NCBI RefSeq assembly: GCF_030406405.1
Contig: NZ_JAUEPL010000038.1
Coordinates: 1 to 64,000 of the forward strand
Origin: Streptomyces ficellus
GTDB taxonomy: Bacteria; Actinomycetota; Actinomycetes; Streptomycetales; Streptomycetaceae
DNA: 64,000 nt
Reading direction: 5' to 3'
This document shows positions 55,473 to 63,216 of the stretch, piece by piece. Each line of letters begins with the position of its first letter. The stretch's first letter is position 1. The notes beneath the pieces were generated by a model. It was not told the DNA's origin. It searched no databases and worked only from the letters and a program-made list of their open reading frames with translations. The position numbers were made by a program, and so were the translations under genes.

Positions 55473-55491
55473 GCAAGGCAGGCTTTACTAA
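55473..55491. promoter_or_regulatory. Weak candidate iron box upstream of the VIT gene
   Basis: GCAAGGCAGGCTTTACTAA matches the DmdR/IdeR 19-mer (TTAGGTTAGGCTAACCTAA) at 11 positions, including the AGGCT core and a CTAA end. It lies 89 bp upstream of the VIT start. A known function in iron transport makes it worth noting, but the match is poor. Confidence 0.25.
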
Positions 55492-55605
55492 CCAGGGGTC
55501 GCCGGGTGACGGTCACCCGGGTGAAGCGGCCCTCCCGACGAGATCCGGCCCGCCCTCCGTGGCACAGATCCAGGAATGGATCGGTGCGCACGAAAGGGCC
55601 ACGCG

Positions 55606-56637
55606 ATGGAGTCGACTGCATGCGATCCCGCCCCGCCCGCCGGCACAGCGGTTCTGCTCGACCGCGCGCGGGGTGCCCTGCTGGGACTGGCCGTCGGCGA
55701 CGCGCTCGGGGCGCCCGCCGAGAACATGCGGCCCTCCGAGATCCGCCGCCGCTGGGGCCGCATCGAGGGGTTCGTCGCCGAGGAGCCGGCCGGCACGGAC
55801 GACACGGAGTACGCGATCTTCTCCGGGCTCCTCCTCGCCCGGCACGGTTCGGCACTGACCGTCTCGCATGTCGAGACGGCCTGGCACCACTGGATCGCCG
55901 ACCTCGACGAGGGGCCGTTCCGTGGGGCAGGCTTCAGCGAGCGGGGCACCCTGGAGAACCTCCGGCGGGGCCTGGCGGCTCCGATCTCGGCGCAGCACCG
56001 GCACGCCTGGAGTGACGGTCTCGCCATGCGGGCGGCGCCCTTCGGGGTGTTCGCGGCGGGCCGCCCGGCCGAGGCGGCGCGGCTGGTCGCCATCGACGGC
56101 ACGGTGAGCCACGAGGGCGAGGGCATCTACGGGGGCCAGGCGGTCGCGGCGGGCGTCGCGGCGGCGATGTCGGGCGCCGGGACCGCCTCGGTCATCGCGG
56201 CCGCCCTCTCGGTCGTCCCCATGGACTCGTGGACCGCCAGGTCGATGCGCCGCGCGGTCGTCGCGGCCCAGCGCGTCCACCCCGACCCGCTGGTGCGCGA
56301 ACGCGCCGTCCGCTCGGCGGTGGTCATCGGCGGCTATCCGTGGACGGACCTGGCCCCGGAGGCGGTGGGCCTCGCCTTCGGGGCGTTCGCCGCGGCCCGC
56401 GGCGACTTCCGTACGTCGGTCCTGACGGCCGTCAACATGGGCCGCGACGCCGACACGACGGCCGCGGTGGCGGGAGCCCTGGCCGGGGCGATGTCGGGCG
56501 CGACGGCCATCCCGCCGGAGTGGGCGGCCGCCATCGGCCCCGTACGCGGCAGCTGCCTGCCCTCGATGCGCGGCTACCACGTCCTGGACATCGCGGAGCT
56601 GCTGACCCCGTACGACGACACACCCGAGGCCACCTGA
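55606..56637 (+). CDS. ADP-ribosylglycohydrolase family protein 1
   Basis: A 343-residue all-helical ADP-ribosylglycohydrolase, expected to remove ADP-ribose from proteins or small molecules using two metal ions. Fold marker ALLGLAVGDALGAPAENM at residues 24-41. Metal sites: T64-D65-D66-T67 in AGTDDTEYA and D281/D283 in MGRDADTTAA. Both are intact, so it is probably active. Start ATG at 55606 (GAAAGG upstream). Its stop shares a base with the next start (TGATG). First gene of a seven-gene coupled run. Confidence 0.92.
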   Translation: MESTACDPAPPAGTAVLLDRARGALLGLAVGDALGAPAENMRPSEIRRRWGRIEGFVAEEPAGTDDTEYAIFSGLLLARHGSALTVSHVETAWHHWIADLDEGPFRGAGFSERGTLENLRRGLAAPISAQHRHAWSDGLAMRAAPFGVFAAGRPAEAARLVAIDGTVSHEGEGIYGGQAVAAGVAAAMSGAGTASVIAAALSVVPMDSWTARSMRRAVVAAQRVHPDPLVRERAVRSAVVIGGYPWTDLAPEAVGLAFGAFAAARGDFRTSVLTAVNMGRDADTTAAVAGALAGAMSGATAIPPEWAAAIGPVRGSCLPSMRGYHVLDIAELLTPYDDTPEAT

Positions 56638-58145
56638 TGCCCCCGACGCCCTACGCCCCCGAAGACCCCCGCCCCACCACCACGCCCCACGCCCCCCAAG
56701 CCCCGGACACGGCAACCGCCACCGACGTAACAACGCCCCCGGCACACCACCCCGACACGGCGAAGCCCGCGCCTCCCTCGGAGTCCGGGTGCGCGGCCGC
56801 AGGCAACGTCGCCGGGCCCGGCGCGGCGGCGGCCGTGCTTGCGTCGGGGTCCGGGGGCTTGCCCACGGTTTCGGGAAGGGGCGGGGCGGGGAAGGCGTCC
56901 GCCGCTACGGCAGGCGGGGCCCGCCCACCACGCGGTCCCCGCCGTATCGAAGGGCTGCTCCTCGGGCTCGCGGCCGGGGACGCCGCCGGGTGGCCGGCCG
57001 CCCGCCACCGCGCCGCCCGGATGCCCGAGTGGACCCGGCGTCTCACCCGGGAGCTGGACACGTTCGCCGAGCAGAACGCGACGACCACCCTCCCCGTCCC
57101 CATCGCCCTCAACCAGCCGCCCGAACCACTCCGGCTCGGCCCGTCCGACGACGCCGAATGGGCGGTGTTCACCGCCGAGACGGTGCTCACCGCCGCCGGG
57201 GGGCTCTTCCACGGCCTGCCCGCCGCCCGTCGCATGTGCGCCGCCGTCGACCTGGCCTGGAACTCCCTCGCCGCCGAGGTCGCCGCGGCCTCCGACCGCG
57301 CCGCCGAGGTCGAGTCCGCCGTCCTCCCCCTGCGCGCCCGTATCTCCGTACGCGCCGGGCTCGGCAACCTCGCCACCGGACTGCGCCCGCCGGCCACCGG
57401 CCATGACAACCCGCACTACTTCGACGACGCCGCCTGCGTACGCGCGGCCGTCCTCGCCGTCGCCCACCCCGGCGACCCGCGTGCCGCCGCCGAACTCGCC
57501 GAGTTCGACGCCCGCTACACCCAGGACGGCGACGGGGTCCACGGCGCCCGCGCCATGGCCGCCGCCGTCGCCGCGGCCCTCGGCGGCGCGCCGGCCGAGG
57601 ACGCCGTGGACGCCGCGCTCGACCAGCTCCCGCCCACCACCGAGATCGGCCGCAACGCCCGGCACGCCACCAGGCTCGCCCGGGACGCGGACAGCGCCTT
57701 CGCACTCGTCCCGCTCCTGGAGCACCAGATCGTCGACCACGTCTACAGCTACGGCATCGCCGCCGCCGAGACCGTCCCCGTCGCCCTCGCGCTCGCCACC
57801 GCCGCCCGTGGCAAGGTCGCCGAGGCGGTGCCGGCCGCCGCGTGCCTGTCCCGGGTCGCCGACTCCGCGCCGGCCCTCGCGGGCGCGCTGACCGGCGCGC
57901 TCAGCGGCGGCGACGGCGTACCGGCGACCTGGCGCGACGCCTGCCGTACCCTCGCCGGCTGCGCGCTCCCCCGCCTCGCGGGCACGGATCTGGTGGAACT
58001 CGCCGAGCGCCTCGCACACACGGAACTCGCCACCCTGGGTGGACAATTCCGGCATGACGACCACCTCCAGCACCTCCACCCCGCCGCCTACGCCCACACT
58101 GGAGGACCGGATCACCGGCAGCCTCGTCGGAGCGGCCGTCGGTGA
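56637..58145 (+). CDS. ADP-ribosylglycohydrolase family protein 2, probable degenerate paralogue
   Basis: A 502-residue protein. The first 100 residues are Pro/Ala/Thr-rich and probably disordered. The ADP-ribosylglycohydrolase fold starts at IEGLLLGLAAGDAAGWPAAR (104-123). Metal site 1 is changed to S170-D171-D172-A173 (family TDDT), and site 2 reads RVADSAPA (406-413) where active relatives have RDADTTAA, so one Asp is lost. Catalysis may be weak or absent. The last 31 residues are encoded in the 92-bp overlap with the next gene and look like frame read-through. Start ATG at 56637 is coupled to the previous gene. Confidence 0.85.
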   Translation: MPPTPYAPEDPRPTTTPHAPQAPDTATATDVTTPPAHHPDTAKPAPPSESGCAAAGNVAGPGAAAAVLASGSGGLPTVSGRGGAGKASAATAGGARPPRGPRRIEGLLLGLAAGDAAGWPAARHRAARMPEWTRRLTRELDTFAEQNATTTLPVPIALNQPPEPLRLGPSDDAEWAVFTAETVLTAAGGLFHGLPAARRMCAAVDLAWNSLAAEVAAASDRAAEVESAVLPLRARISVRAGLGNLATGLRPPATGHDNPHYFDDAACVRAAVLAVAHPGDPRAAAELAEFDARYTQDGDGVHGARAMAAAVAAALGGAPAEDAVDAALDQLPPTTEIGRNARHATRLARDADSAFALVPLLEHQIVDHVYSYGIAAAETVPVALALATAARGKVAEAVPAAACLSRVADSAPALAGALTGALSGGDGVPATWRDACRTLAGCALPRLAGTDLVELAERLAHTELATLGGQFRHDDHLQHLHPAAYAHTGGPDHRQPRRSGRR

Positions 58146-59247
58146 CGCGCTCGGCGGCGCGGTCGAGGGCTACACCCCCGACCAGATCGCCGAACGCCAC
58201 GGCGGCCGCGTCACCGGCATCGTCGGCCCCTGGAACGGCGACTCCTGGCGCACCGCCCGCCCCATCGCCCCGTACCACAAGGGCGACGGGCACGTCACCG
58301 ACGACACCCTCATGACGCATGCGCTGATCCGCGTGTACGCCGCGGTCCGCGACCACCTCGACGCGTACGCCGTCGCCGACCACCTCGTACCGGACCTGAT
58401 CTCCCACCCCCGCTGGATTCCCGAACTGCAAGCCGAGGCCCTCCCCCTTCAGCGGATCTTCCTCGCCGAGAAGTGGCTGGTGGCCCGACTCCATTACGGA
58501 CATGTCGACCCGCGCGAGGCGGGCACCGGCAACATCGTCAACTGCGGCGCCGCGATGTACATGGCCCCCGTCGGCCTGGTCAACGCCACCAACCCGCCCG
58601 CCGCGTACGCCGAGGCCCTCGACGTCGCCGGCGCTCACCAGTCCTCGTACGGCCGCGAGGCGGCCGGTGTGTTCGCGGCGGCGGTCGCCGCGGCGTGCGG
58701 TCCTGGCGCGACGCCCGCCACGGTCGTCGAGGCGGCGCTCGCGCTCGCCAAGGACGGCACCCGCTCGGCGATCGAGGCGGTGGCCGAAGTGGCCGTCCGC
58801 CACACTAACTTCGAGCCCGCCCTGCGCCCCCTCCGCGAGGCGGTCGCCCCCTTCGACACGGTCGGCCCCGACTACCGCGCCCCCTCCCTGGCCGCGCGCC
58901 GCCCCTCCCGGCTGCACGCCATCGAGGAACTCCCCATCGCCCTCGGGATGCTGCTGGTCGGCGCGGGCGACTACCGCCGTACGGTGCTGGGCGCCGTCAA
59001 CTACGGCCGCGACTGCGACTCGATCGCCACCATGGCGGGCGCCATCGCGGGCGCGCTGTACGGCGAGGGGCCGATCCCCGCCGCCTGGACGAAGCAGGTC
59101 GCCGAGGCCAGCCGTCTCGACCTGCACGCCCCGGCGGCGGTGCTGGCCGGGGTCGCCCGCGAGGTCTTCGCCCGCGACACGGCCCGCCGCCGCGCCCACG
59201 AGTCAGCGTTCGCCGCCCTGGGCCCCCGCCCCGGGGAGCTCCGGTGA
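58054..59247 (+). CDS. ADP-ribosylglycohydrolase family protein 3
   Basis: A 397-residue ADP-ribosylglycohydrolase. Fold marker ITGSLVGAAVGDALGGAVEG (20-39); T82-D83-D84-T85 in GHVTDDTLM; second metal motif NYGRDCDSIATMAG with both Asp. Active-site residues look complete. Sequence GNIVNCGAAMYMAPVGLVNA is a further conserved block. Start ATG at 58054; GTG at 58039 is an alternative. It begins 92 bp before the previous gene ends, in another frame, and its stop overlaps the next GTG start (GTGA). Confidence 0.9.
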   Translation: MTTTSSTSTPPPTPTLEDRITGSLVGAAVGDALGGAVEGYTPDQIAERHGGRVTGIVGPWNGDSWRTARPIAPYHKGDGHVTDDTLMTHALIRVYAAVRDHLDAYAVADHLVPDLISHPRWIPELQAEALPLQRIFLAEKWLVARLHYGHVDPREAGTGNIVNCGAAMYMAPVGLVNATNPPAAYAEALDVAGAHQSSYGREAAGVFAAAVAAACGPGATPATVVEAALALAKDGTRSAIEAVAEVAVRHTNFEPALRPLREAVAPFDTVGPDYRAPSLAARRPSRLHAIEELPIALGMLLVGAGDYRRTVLGAVNYGRDCDSIATMAGAIAGALYGEGPIPAAWTKQVAEASRLDLHAPAAVLAGVAREVFARDTARRRAHESAFAALGPRPGELR

Positions 59248-60830
59248 ACGTGCGCCTCACCTGGGTCCAGCCCGAGGACCTGATCGGCCACGAGCTGCGC
59301 CAGGCCGCGGAGGACGGCCGGGACGCCTCCGCCGTCGCCGCCCGCTGGCGGGCCGCGGGCGGCACCCCGGCCCCCGTGGCGGCCGGCGCGTCCCCCACTC
59401 CGGCGCCCCCGCACCTGCGCGCCCTCGCGGAACGCCTCCTCGACGAACTCGCCGCCCTGCCCAGCCCCCTGTCCCCCGCCGAACCCACGTCCCTCACCCG
59501 GATCCAGCGCGCTTGCCCCCTCTGGCCCTCCGATCTCCTCCCTCCGTCTCCCCCTCGGAGCCGGCCACTCCCGACACCGAGCAGCGACCCCAGCCCCAGC
59601 CCCAGCCGCACTGCGACCGCCTCCGGCAACCCGGGCACCCACGGCGAGGGCCGGCCGTCGCCCCTCCGCCCGGCGCCGGAAGCGGGCCGACCACCCCACT
59701 CCGCCCCCGCACCCGCGCCCGCGCCGGCTCCGGAAGGTGCCTGGCCGCCGGAAGGACCGGTGGCCGTGGCGCCCGGGCTCCGCGACCGGCTGCACGCCGC
59801 CTGGCTCGGCCGGGCCGCCGGGTGCCTGCTCGGCAAGCCCGTCGAGAAGCTCCCCCTCTCCGCCATCCGCGCCCTCGCCGGCGCCACCGGGAACTGGCCG
59901 CTGGCCACCTGGTTCACCGCCAGGGGCCTGCCCCCGGCGCTCGCCGCCGCCCACCCCTGGAACCGCCGCTCCGCCGCAACCTCGCTCGCCGAGAACATCG
60001 ACGGCATGCCCGAGGACGACGACCTCAACTACCCCCTTCTCAATCTGCTGCTCCTCCAGCGGTACGGCCACGGCTTCACCACCGCCGACGTCGCCCGGCT
60101 CTGGCTGGACGAACTGCCCGCCGGCCGCACCTTCACCGCCGAGCGCGTCGCCTACCGCAACCTCCTCTCCGGCCTCGAACCCCCGCTCACCGCCGGCCAC
60201 CGCAACCCGTTCCGCGAGTGGATCGGCGCCCAGATCCGCGCCGACGTCCACGGCTGGACCCACCCCGGCGACCCGGCCGCGGCCGCCGAGCAGGCGCACC
60301 GGGACGCCGTCCTCACGCACACCGCGAACGGCGTGTACGGCGCGATGTTCACCGCCGCCCTCATCGCGACCGCCGCGTCCGGCACCGCCGACGTGCACCA
60401 GTCGCTCGCCGCCGGGCTGACCGTCGTCCCACCCGGCTCACGCCTGGCTCGAGCCGTCCGCTTCGGCATCGCGACGGCCCGGGCCCACGCGGACTTCGAC
60501 GCCGTGGCCGACCGGCTCCACGCCGCGTACGGCGCCCACCACTGGGTTCACGTCATCCCCAACACCGCCCTCCTCGCCGCCGCGCTCACCCACGCCGACG
60601 GCGACTTCGCTCTCTCCATCTGCCGTGCCGTGTCCGGCGGCTGGGACACCGACTCCAACGGCGCCACCGCCGGCTCCGTCGCCGGTCTCCTCGCCGGGCA
60701 CCCCGACCGGATCCCGGACCACTGGACCTCCCCTCTGAAGAACCGGCTCGCCACCTCCGTCCACACCTTCGACGGCATCGGCTTCGACACCCTCGCCACG
60801 CTCACGCACCAGGAAGCACACCGCCCATGA
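59244..60830 (+). CDS. ADP-ribosylglycohydrolase family protein 4, with N-terminal domain and long linker
   Basis: A 528-residue protein. Residues 1-40 (RLTWVQPEDLIGHELRQAAE) form a small conserved-looking N-terminal unit, 75-175 a Pro/Ser-rich linker, and 178-528 the ADP-ribosylglycohydrolase fold (HAAWLGRAAGCLLGKPVEK). The metal sites are of a variant type, ENIDGMPEDDDLNY (250-263) and GGWDTDSNGATAGS, with all acidic residues kept. This variant is typical of a separate subfamily that is often found with ribokinase and sugar transporters. GTG start overlaps the previous stop. Confidence 0.9.
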   Translation: MNVRLTWVQPEDLIGHELRQAAEDGRDASAVAARWRAAGGTPAPVAAGASPTPAPPHLRALAERLLDELAALPSPLSPAEPTSLTRIQRACPLWPSDLLPPSPPRSRPLPTPSSDPSPSPSRTATASGNPGTHGEGRPSPLRPAPEAGRPPHSAPAPAPAPAPEGAWPPEGPVAVAPGLRDRLHAAWLGRAAGCLLGKPVEKLPLSAIRALAGATGNWPLATWFTARGLPPALAAAHPWNRRSAATSLAENIDGMPEDDDLNYPLLNLLLLQRYGHGFTTADVARLWLDELPAGRTFTAERVAYRNLLSGLEPPLTAGHRNPFREWIGAQIRADVHGWTHPGDPAAAAEQAHRDAVLTHTANGVYGAMFTAALIATAASGTADVHQSLAAGLTVVPPGSRLARAVRFGIATARAHADFDAVADRLHAAYGAHHWVHVIPNTALLAAALTHADGDFALSICRAVSGGWDTDSNGATAGSVAGLLAGHPDRIPDHWTSPLKNRLATSVHTFDGIGFDTLATLTHQEAHRP

Positions 60831-61099
60831 CCCCTATCGCGGTGCTCGGCGGCACCACCATGGACCTCGTCGCCCACGTGAGCCGGGCGCCCGAACGCGG
60901 TGAGACCGTCACGGGCCACGAGGTGCGTACGATCCCCGGCGGCGCCGAGACGTTCGTCGACGCTCCGGCCGTCGCGCTGGGTGCGGGCGAACCCGTCCCC
61001 GACGCCCTAGCCTGGGCAGCAGCGGCTGCGGCGCTCTCCGTCCAGCGCCCCGGCGCGTCGACCTCGATGCCGTACCGCGCGGAGACCGATTCCGTATGA
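60827..61099 (+). pseudogene. Internally deleted ribokinase (PfkB family)
   Basis: A 90-codon frame that joins the two ends of a ribokinase. Residues 1-39 are a ribokinase start (IAVLGGTTMDLVAHVSRAPE, then EVRTIPGG, the beginning of the GGKGANQA substrate motif). The next residues, AETFVDAPAVALGAGEPVPD, match the C-terminal GAGDTFVGAfAvAL ATP-site region, ending WAAAAAALSVQRPGASTSMP as in intact proteins. About 200 residues are missing and the catalytic GAGD Asp has become Glu. The frame is intact with ATGA overlaps at both ends, so it may still be translated to keep coupling. Confidence 0.8.
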
Positions 61100-62295
61100 C
61101 ACCTCCTCAGGCTCCTCCCCTCCAAGGACTGCGTGTCCTCGACCTCGCCACCCTCTTCGCCGGCCCGCTCGCGGCGACCCTGCTGGGCGACTTCGGCGCC
61201 GATGTCATCAAGGTCGAGCACCCCCGCAGGCCCGACCCGTCCCGTGGCCATGGCCCCGCGAAGGACGGTGTGGGCCTCTGGTGGAAGCTGCTCGGCCGCA
61301 ACAAGCGCACCATCACCCTCGACCTGTCCACACCCGGCGGCCACGACACCCTGCTCCGCCTCGCCGCCACCGCCGACGTGGTCATCGAGAACTTCCGCCC
61401 GGGCACCCTGGAGCGATGGGGCCTGGGCTGGCCCGAGCTCTCCGCCGTCAACGAACAGCTGGTCCTGGCCCGTGTCACCGGCTTCGGCCAGTTCGGGCCG
61501 TACTCACACCGACCGGGCTTCGGCACCCTCGCCGAGGCCATGAGCGGCTTCGCCGCGATCACCGGCGAGCCGGACGGTCCGCCCACGCTCCCTCCCTTCG
61601 GCCTGGCCGACTCCATCGCGGCCCTGGCCACCGCCTACGCCGTGATGACCGCTCTCACCGCCCGCACCACCACCGGCCGCGGCCAGGTCGTGGACATGGC
61701 GATCATCGAACCCATCCTCGCCGTCCTGGGCCCGCAGCCGCTCTGGTACGACCAGCTGGGCTACGTCCAGCCCCGCACCGGCAACCGCTCCCGCAACAAC
61801 GCCCCCCGCAACACCTACCTCACCGCGGACGGCAGCTGGCTGGCCGTCTCCACCTCCGCCCAGTCCGTCGCCGAGCGCGTGATGCGCCTGGTCGGCCGCC
61901 CGGACCTGATCGAGGAACCGTGGTTCGCCGAGGGCACCACCCGCGCCGAGCACGCCGACGTACTGGACGAGGCGGTAGGCGCCTGGATCGCCCGGCACAC
62001 CCGGGACGAGGCCATGGCGGCCTTCGAGAAGGCCGAGGCGGCGATCGCCCCGATCTACGACATCCGCGATGTCATGGACGACCCGCAGTACCGGGCGCTG
62101 GGCACCATCACGGAAGTCCCGGACCCCGAACTCGGCCCGATCCGTATGCAGAACGTCCTCTTCCGCCTCTCCGAGACCCCTGGCTCCATTCGCTGGTCCG
62201 GCCGCCCGCACGGCGCCGACACCGACGCCGTCCTCACCGAACTCGGCTTCACGCCACACGAGATCACCGCGCTGCGCGACGAGGGCGCCCTATGA
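61096..62295 (+). CDS. CaiB/BaiF family CoA transferase (class III)
   Basis: A 399-residue class III CoA transferase that moves CoA between carboxylic acids. N-terminal LRVLDLATLFAGPLAATLLGDFGADVIKVEHP-type block, here LFAGPLAATLLGDFGADVIK, the KRTITLDLSTPGG segment, and VTGFGQFGPYSHRPGFGTLA before the expected catalytic Asp region. C-terminal part has NVLFRLSETPGSIRWSGRPH. Substrate unknown. ATG overlaps the stop of the ribokinase remnant and its own stop overlaps the CitE start (ATGA). Confidence 0.93.
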   Translation: MTPPQAPPLQGLRVLDLATLFAGPLAATLLGDFGADVIKVEHPRRPDPSRGHGPAKDGVGLWWKLLGRNKRTITLDLSTPGGHDTLLRLAATADVVIENFRPGTLERWGLGWPELSAVNEQLVLARVTGFGQFGPYSHRPGFGTLAEAMSGFAAITGEPDGPPTLPPFGLADSIAALATAYAVMTALTARTTTGRGQVVDMAIIEPILAVLGPQPLWYDQLGYVQPRTGNRSRNNAPRNTYLTADGSWLAVSTSAQSVAERVMRLVGRPDLIEEPWFAEGTTRAEHADVLDEAVGAWIARHTRDEAMAAFEKAEAAIAPIYDIRDVMDDPQYRALGTITEVPDPELGPIRMQNVLFRLSETPGSIRWSGRPHGADTDAVLTELGFTPHEITALRDEGAL

Positions 62296-63128
62296 CCGCC
62301 ATCCCCCTGACCTGGCTCTACGCCCCCGGCGACCGCCCCGACGTGGTCGAGAAGGCCCTGTCGTCCGGCGCCGACGTCGTGGTCGTCGACCTTGAGGACG
62401 CGGTCGCCCCCGACCGCAAGGCCTACGCCCTGGCCGCCACGGCCGAACTGCTCTCCTCGCCCCAGTCCGTACCCGTCCATGTCCGCCTCCCCAGCGCGCA
62501 CGACACCACAGCCATCGCATCGCTGGCCCCCCTGCCGGGCCTCGGTGCTCTGCGTGTTCCCAAGGTGACACACGGCACTGACATTCGCCGGATCGCGGCC
62601 CTCGCCCCGGGCGTCCCGCTCCACCCGCTGCTGGAATCCGCCCTGGCCATCGAGTACGCGCACGCCATCGCGACCGCCCACCCCGCCGTCCACGGCATCG
62701 CCATCGGCGAGGCGGACCTCCGCGCCGAGCTGGGCGTACGGGACGACACCGGCCTCGACTGGTCCCGCAGCCGCGTCGTGGTGGCCGCCCGCGCCGCGAA
62801 CCTCCCGCCGCCCGCGCAGTCCGTCTACGCGGACATCCGCGACCTCGACGGGCTTGCCGCGTCCTGCGCCCACGGCCGGGCGCTGGGGTTCCTGGGCCGT
62901 GCGGCCATCCACCCCCGCCAGCTCCCGGTCATCGAGCGGGCGTACCTCCCGACCGCCGAGGAAGTCGAGGCGGCGGAAGAGATCGTCAAAGCGTCCGCCA
63001 CCGACGCCGGAGCGCTGGCCCTGCCGGACGGCCGCTTCATCGACGCGGCGGTCGTCGCGGCGGCGCAGCGGACCCTGTCGCTCTCCGACCCTCTCCGACC
63101 GGGCCTCAACCGGCCTGAACGCGCCTGA
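62292..63128 (+). CDS. HpcH/HpaI aldolase, citrate lyase beta (CitE)-like
   Basis: A 278-residue TIM-barrel lyase of the CitE/malyl-CoA lyase group. LYAPGDRPDVVEKALSSGAD and VVVDLEDAVAPDRKA carry the substrate/metal site; ALRVPKVTHGTDIRR, LLESALAIEYAHAIA (metal Glu) and IAIGEADLRAELG (metal Asp) follow. Together with the CoA transferase it could activate and split a dicarboxylic or hydroxy-acid such as citramalate or malate. ATG at 62292 overlaps the previous stop. The gene ends with a short duplication spanning the stop codon. Confidence 0.92.
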   Translation: MTAIPLTWLYAPGDRPDVVEKALSSGADVVVVDLEDAVAPDRKAYALAATAELLSSPQSVPVHVRLPSAHDTTAIASLAPLPGLGALRVPKVTHGTDIRRIAALAPGVPLHPLLESALAIEYAHAIATAHPAVHGIAIGEADLRAELGVRDDTGLDWSRSRVVVAARAANLPPPAQSVYADIRDLDGLAASCAHGRALGFLGRAAIHPRQLPVIERAYLPTAEEVEAAEEIVKASATDAGALALPDGRFIDAAVVAAAQRTLSLSDPLRPGLNRPERA

Positions 63129-63132
63129 ACGC
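63113..63132. repeat. 10-bp tandem duplication at the CitE gene stop
   Basis: CCTGAACGCG occurs twice in succession, one copy containing the in-frame TGA stop. Confidence 0.7.
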
Positions 63133-63165
63133 GCCCAAAAGCGTTCTTGAAAGCGCCGAAAAGAG

Positions 63166-63199
63166 GCGGCCGCCGGGACCTCCAGGTCCCGGCGGCCGC
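63166..63199. terminator. Bidirectional terminator between citE-like gene and lgt
   Basis: A perfect 15-bp stem (63166-63180 with 63185-63199) and TCCA loop between two convergent stop codons. Confidence 0.9.
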
Positions 63200-63216
63200 T
63201 TCAGGCGCCACTCCGG

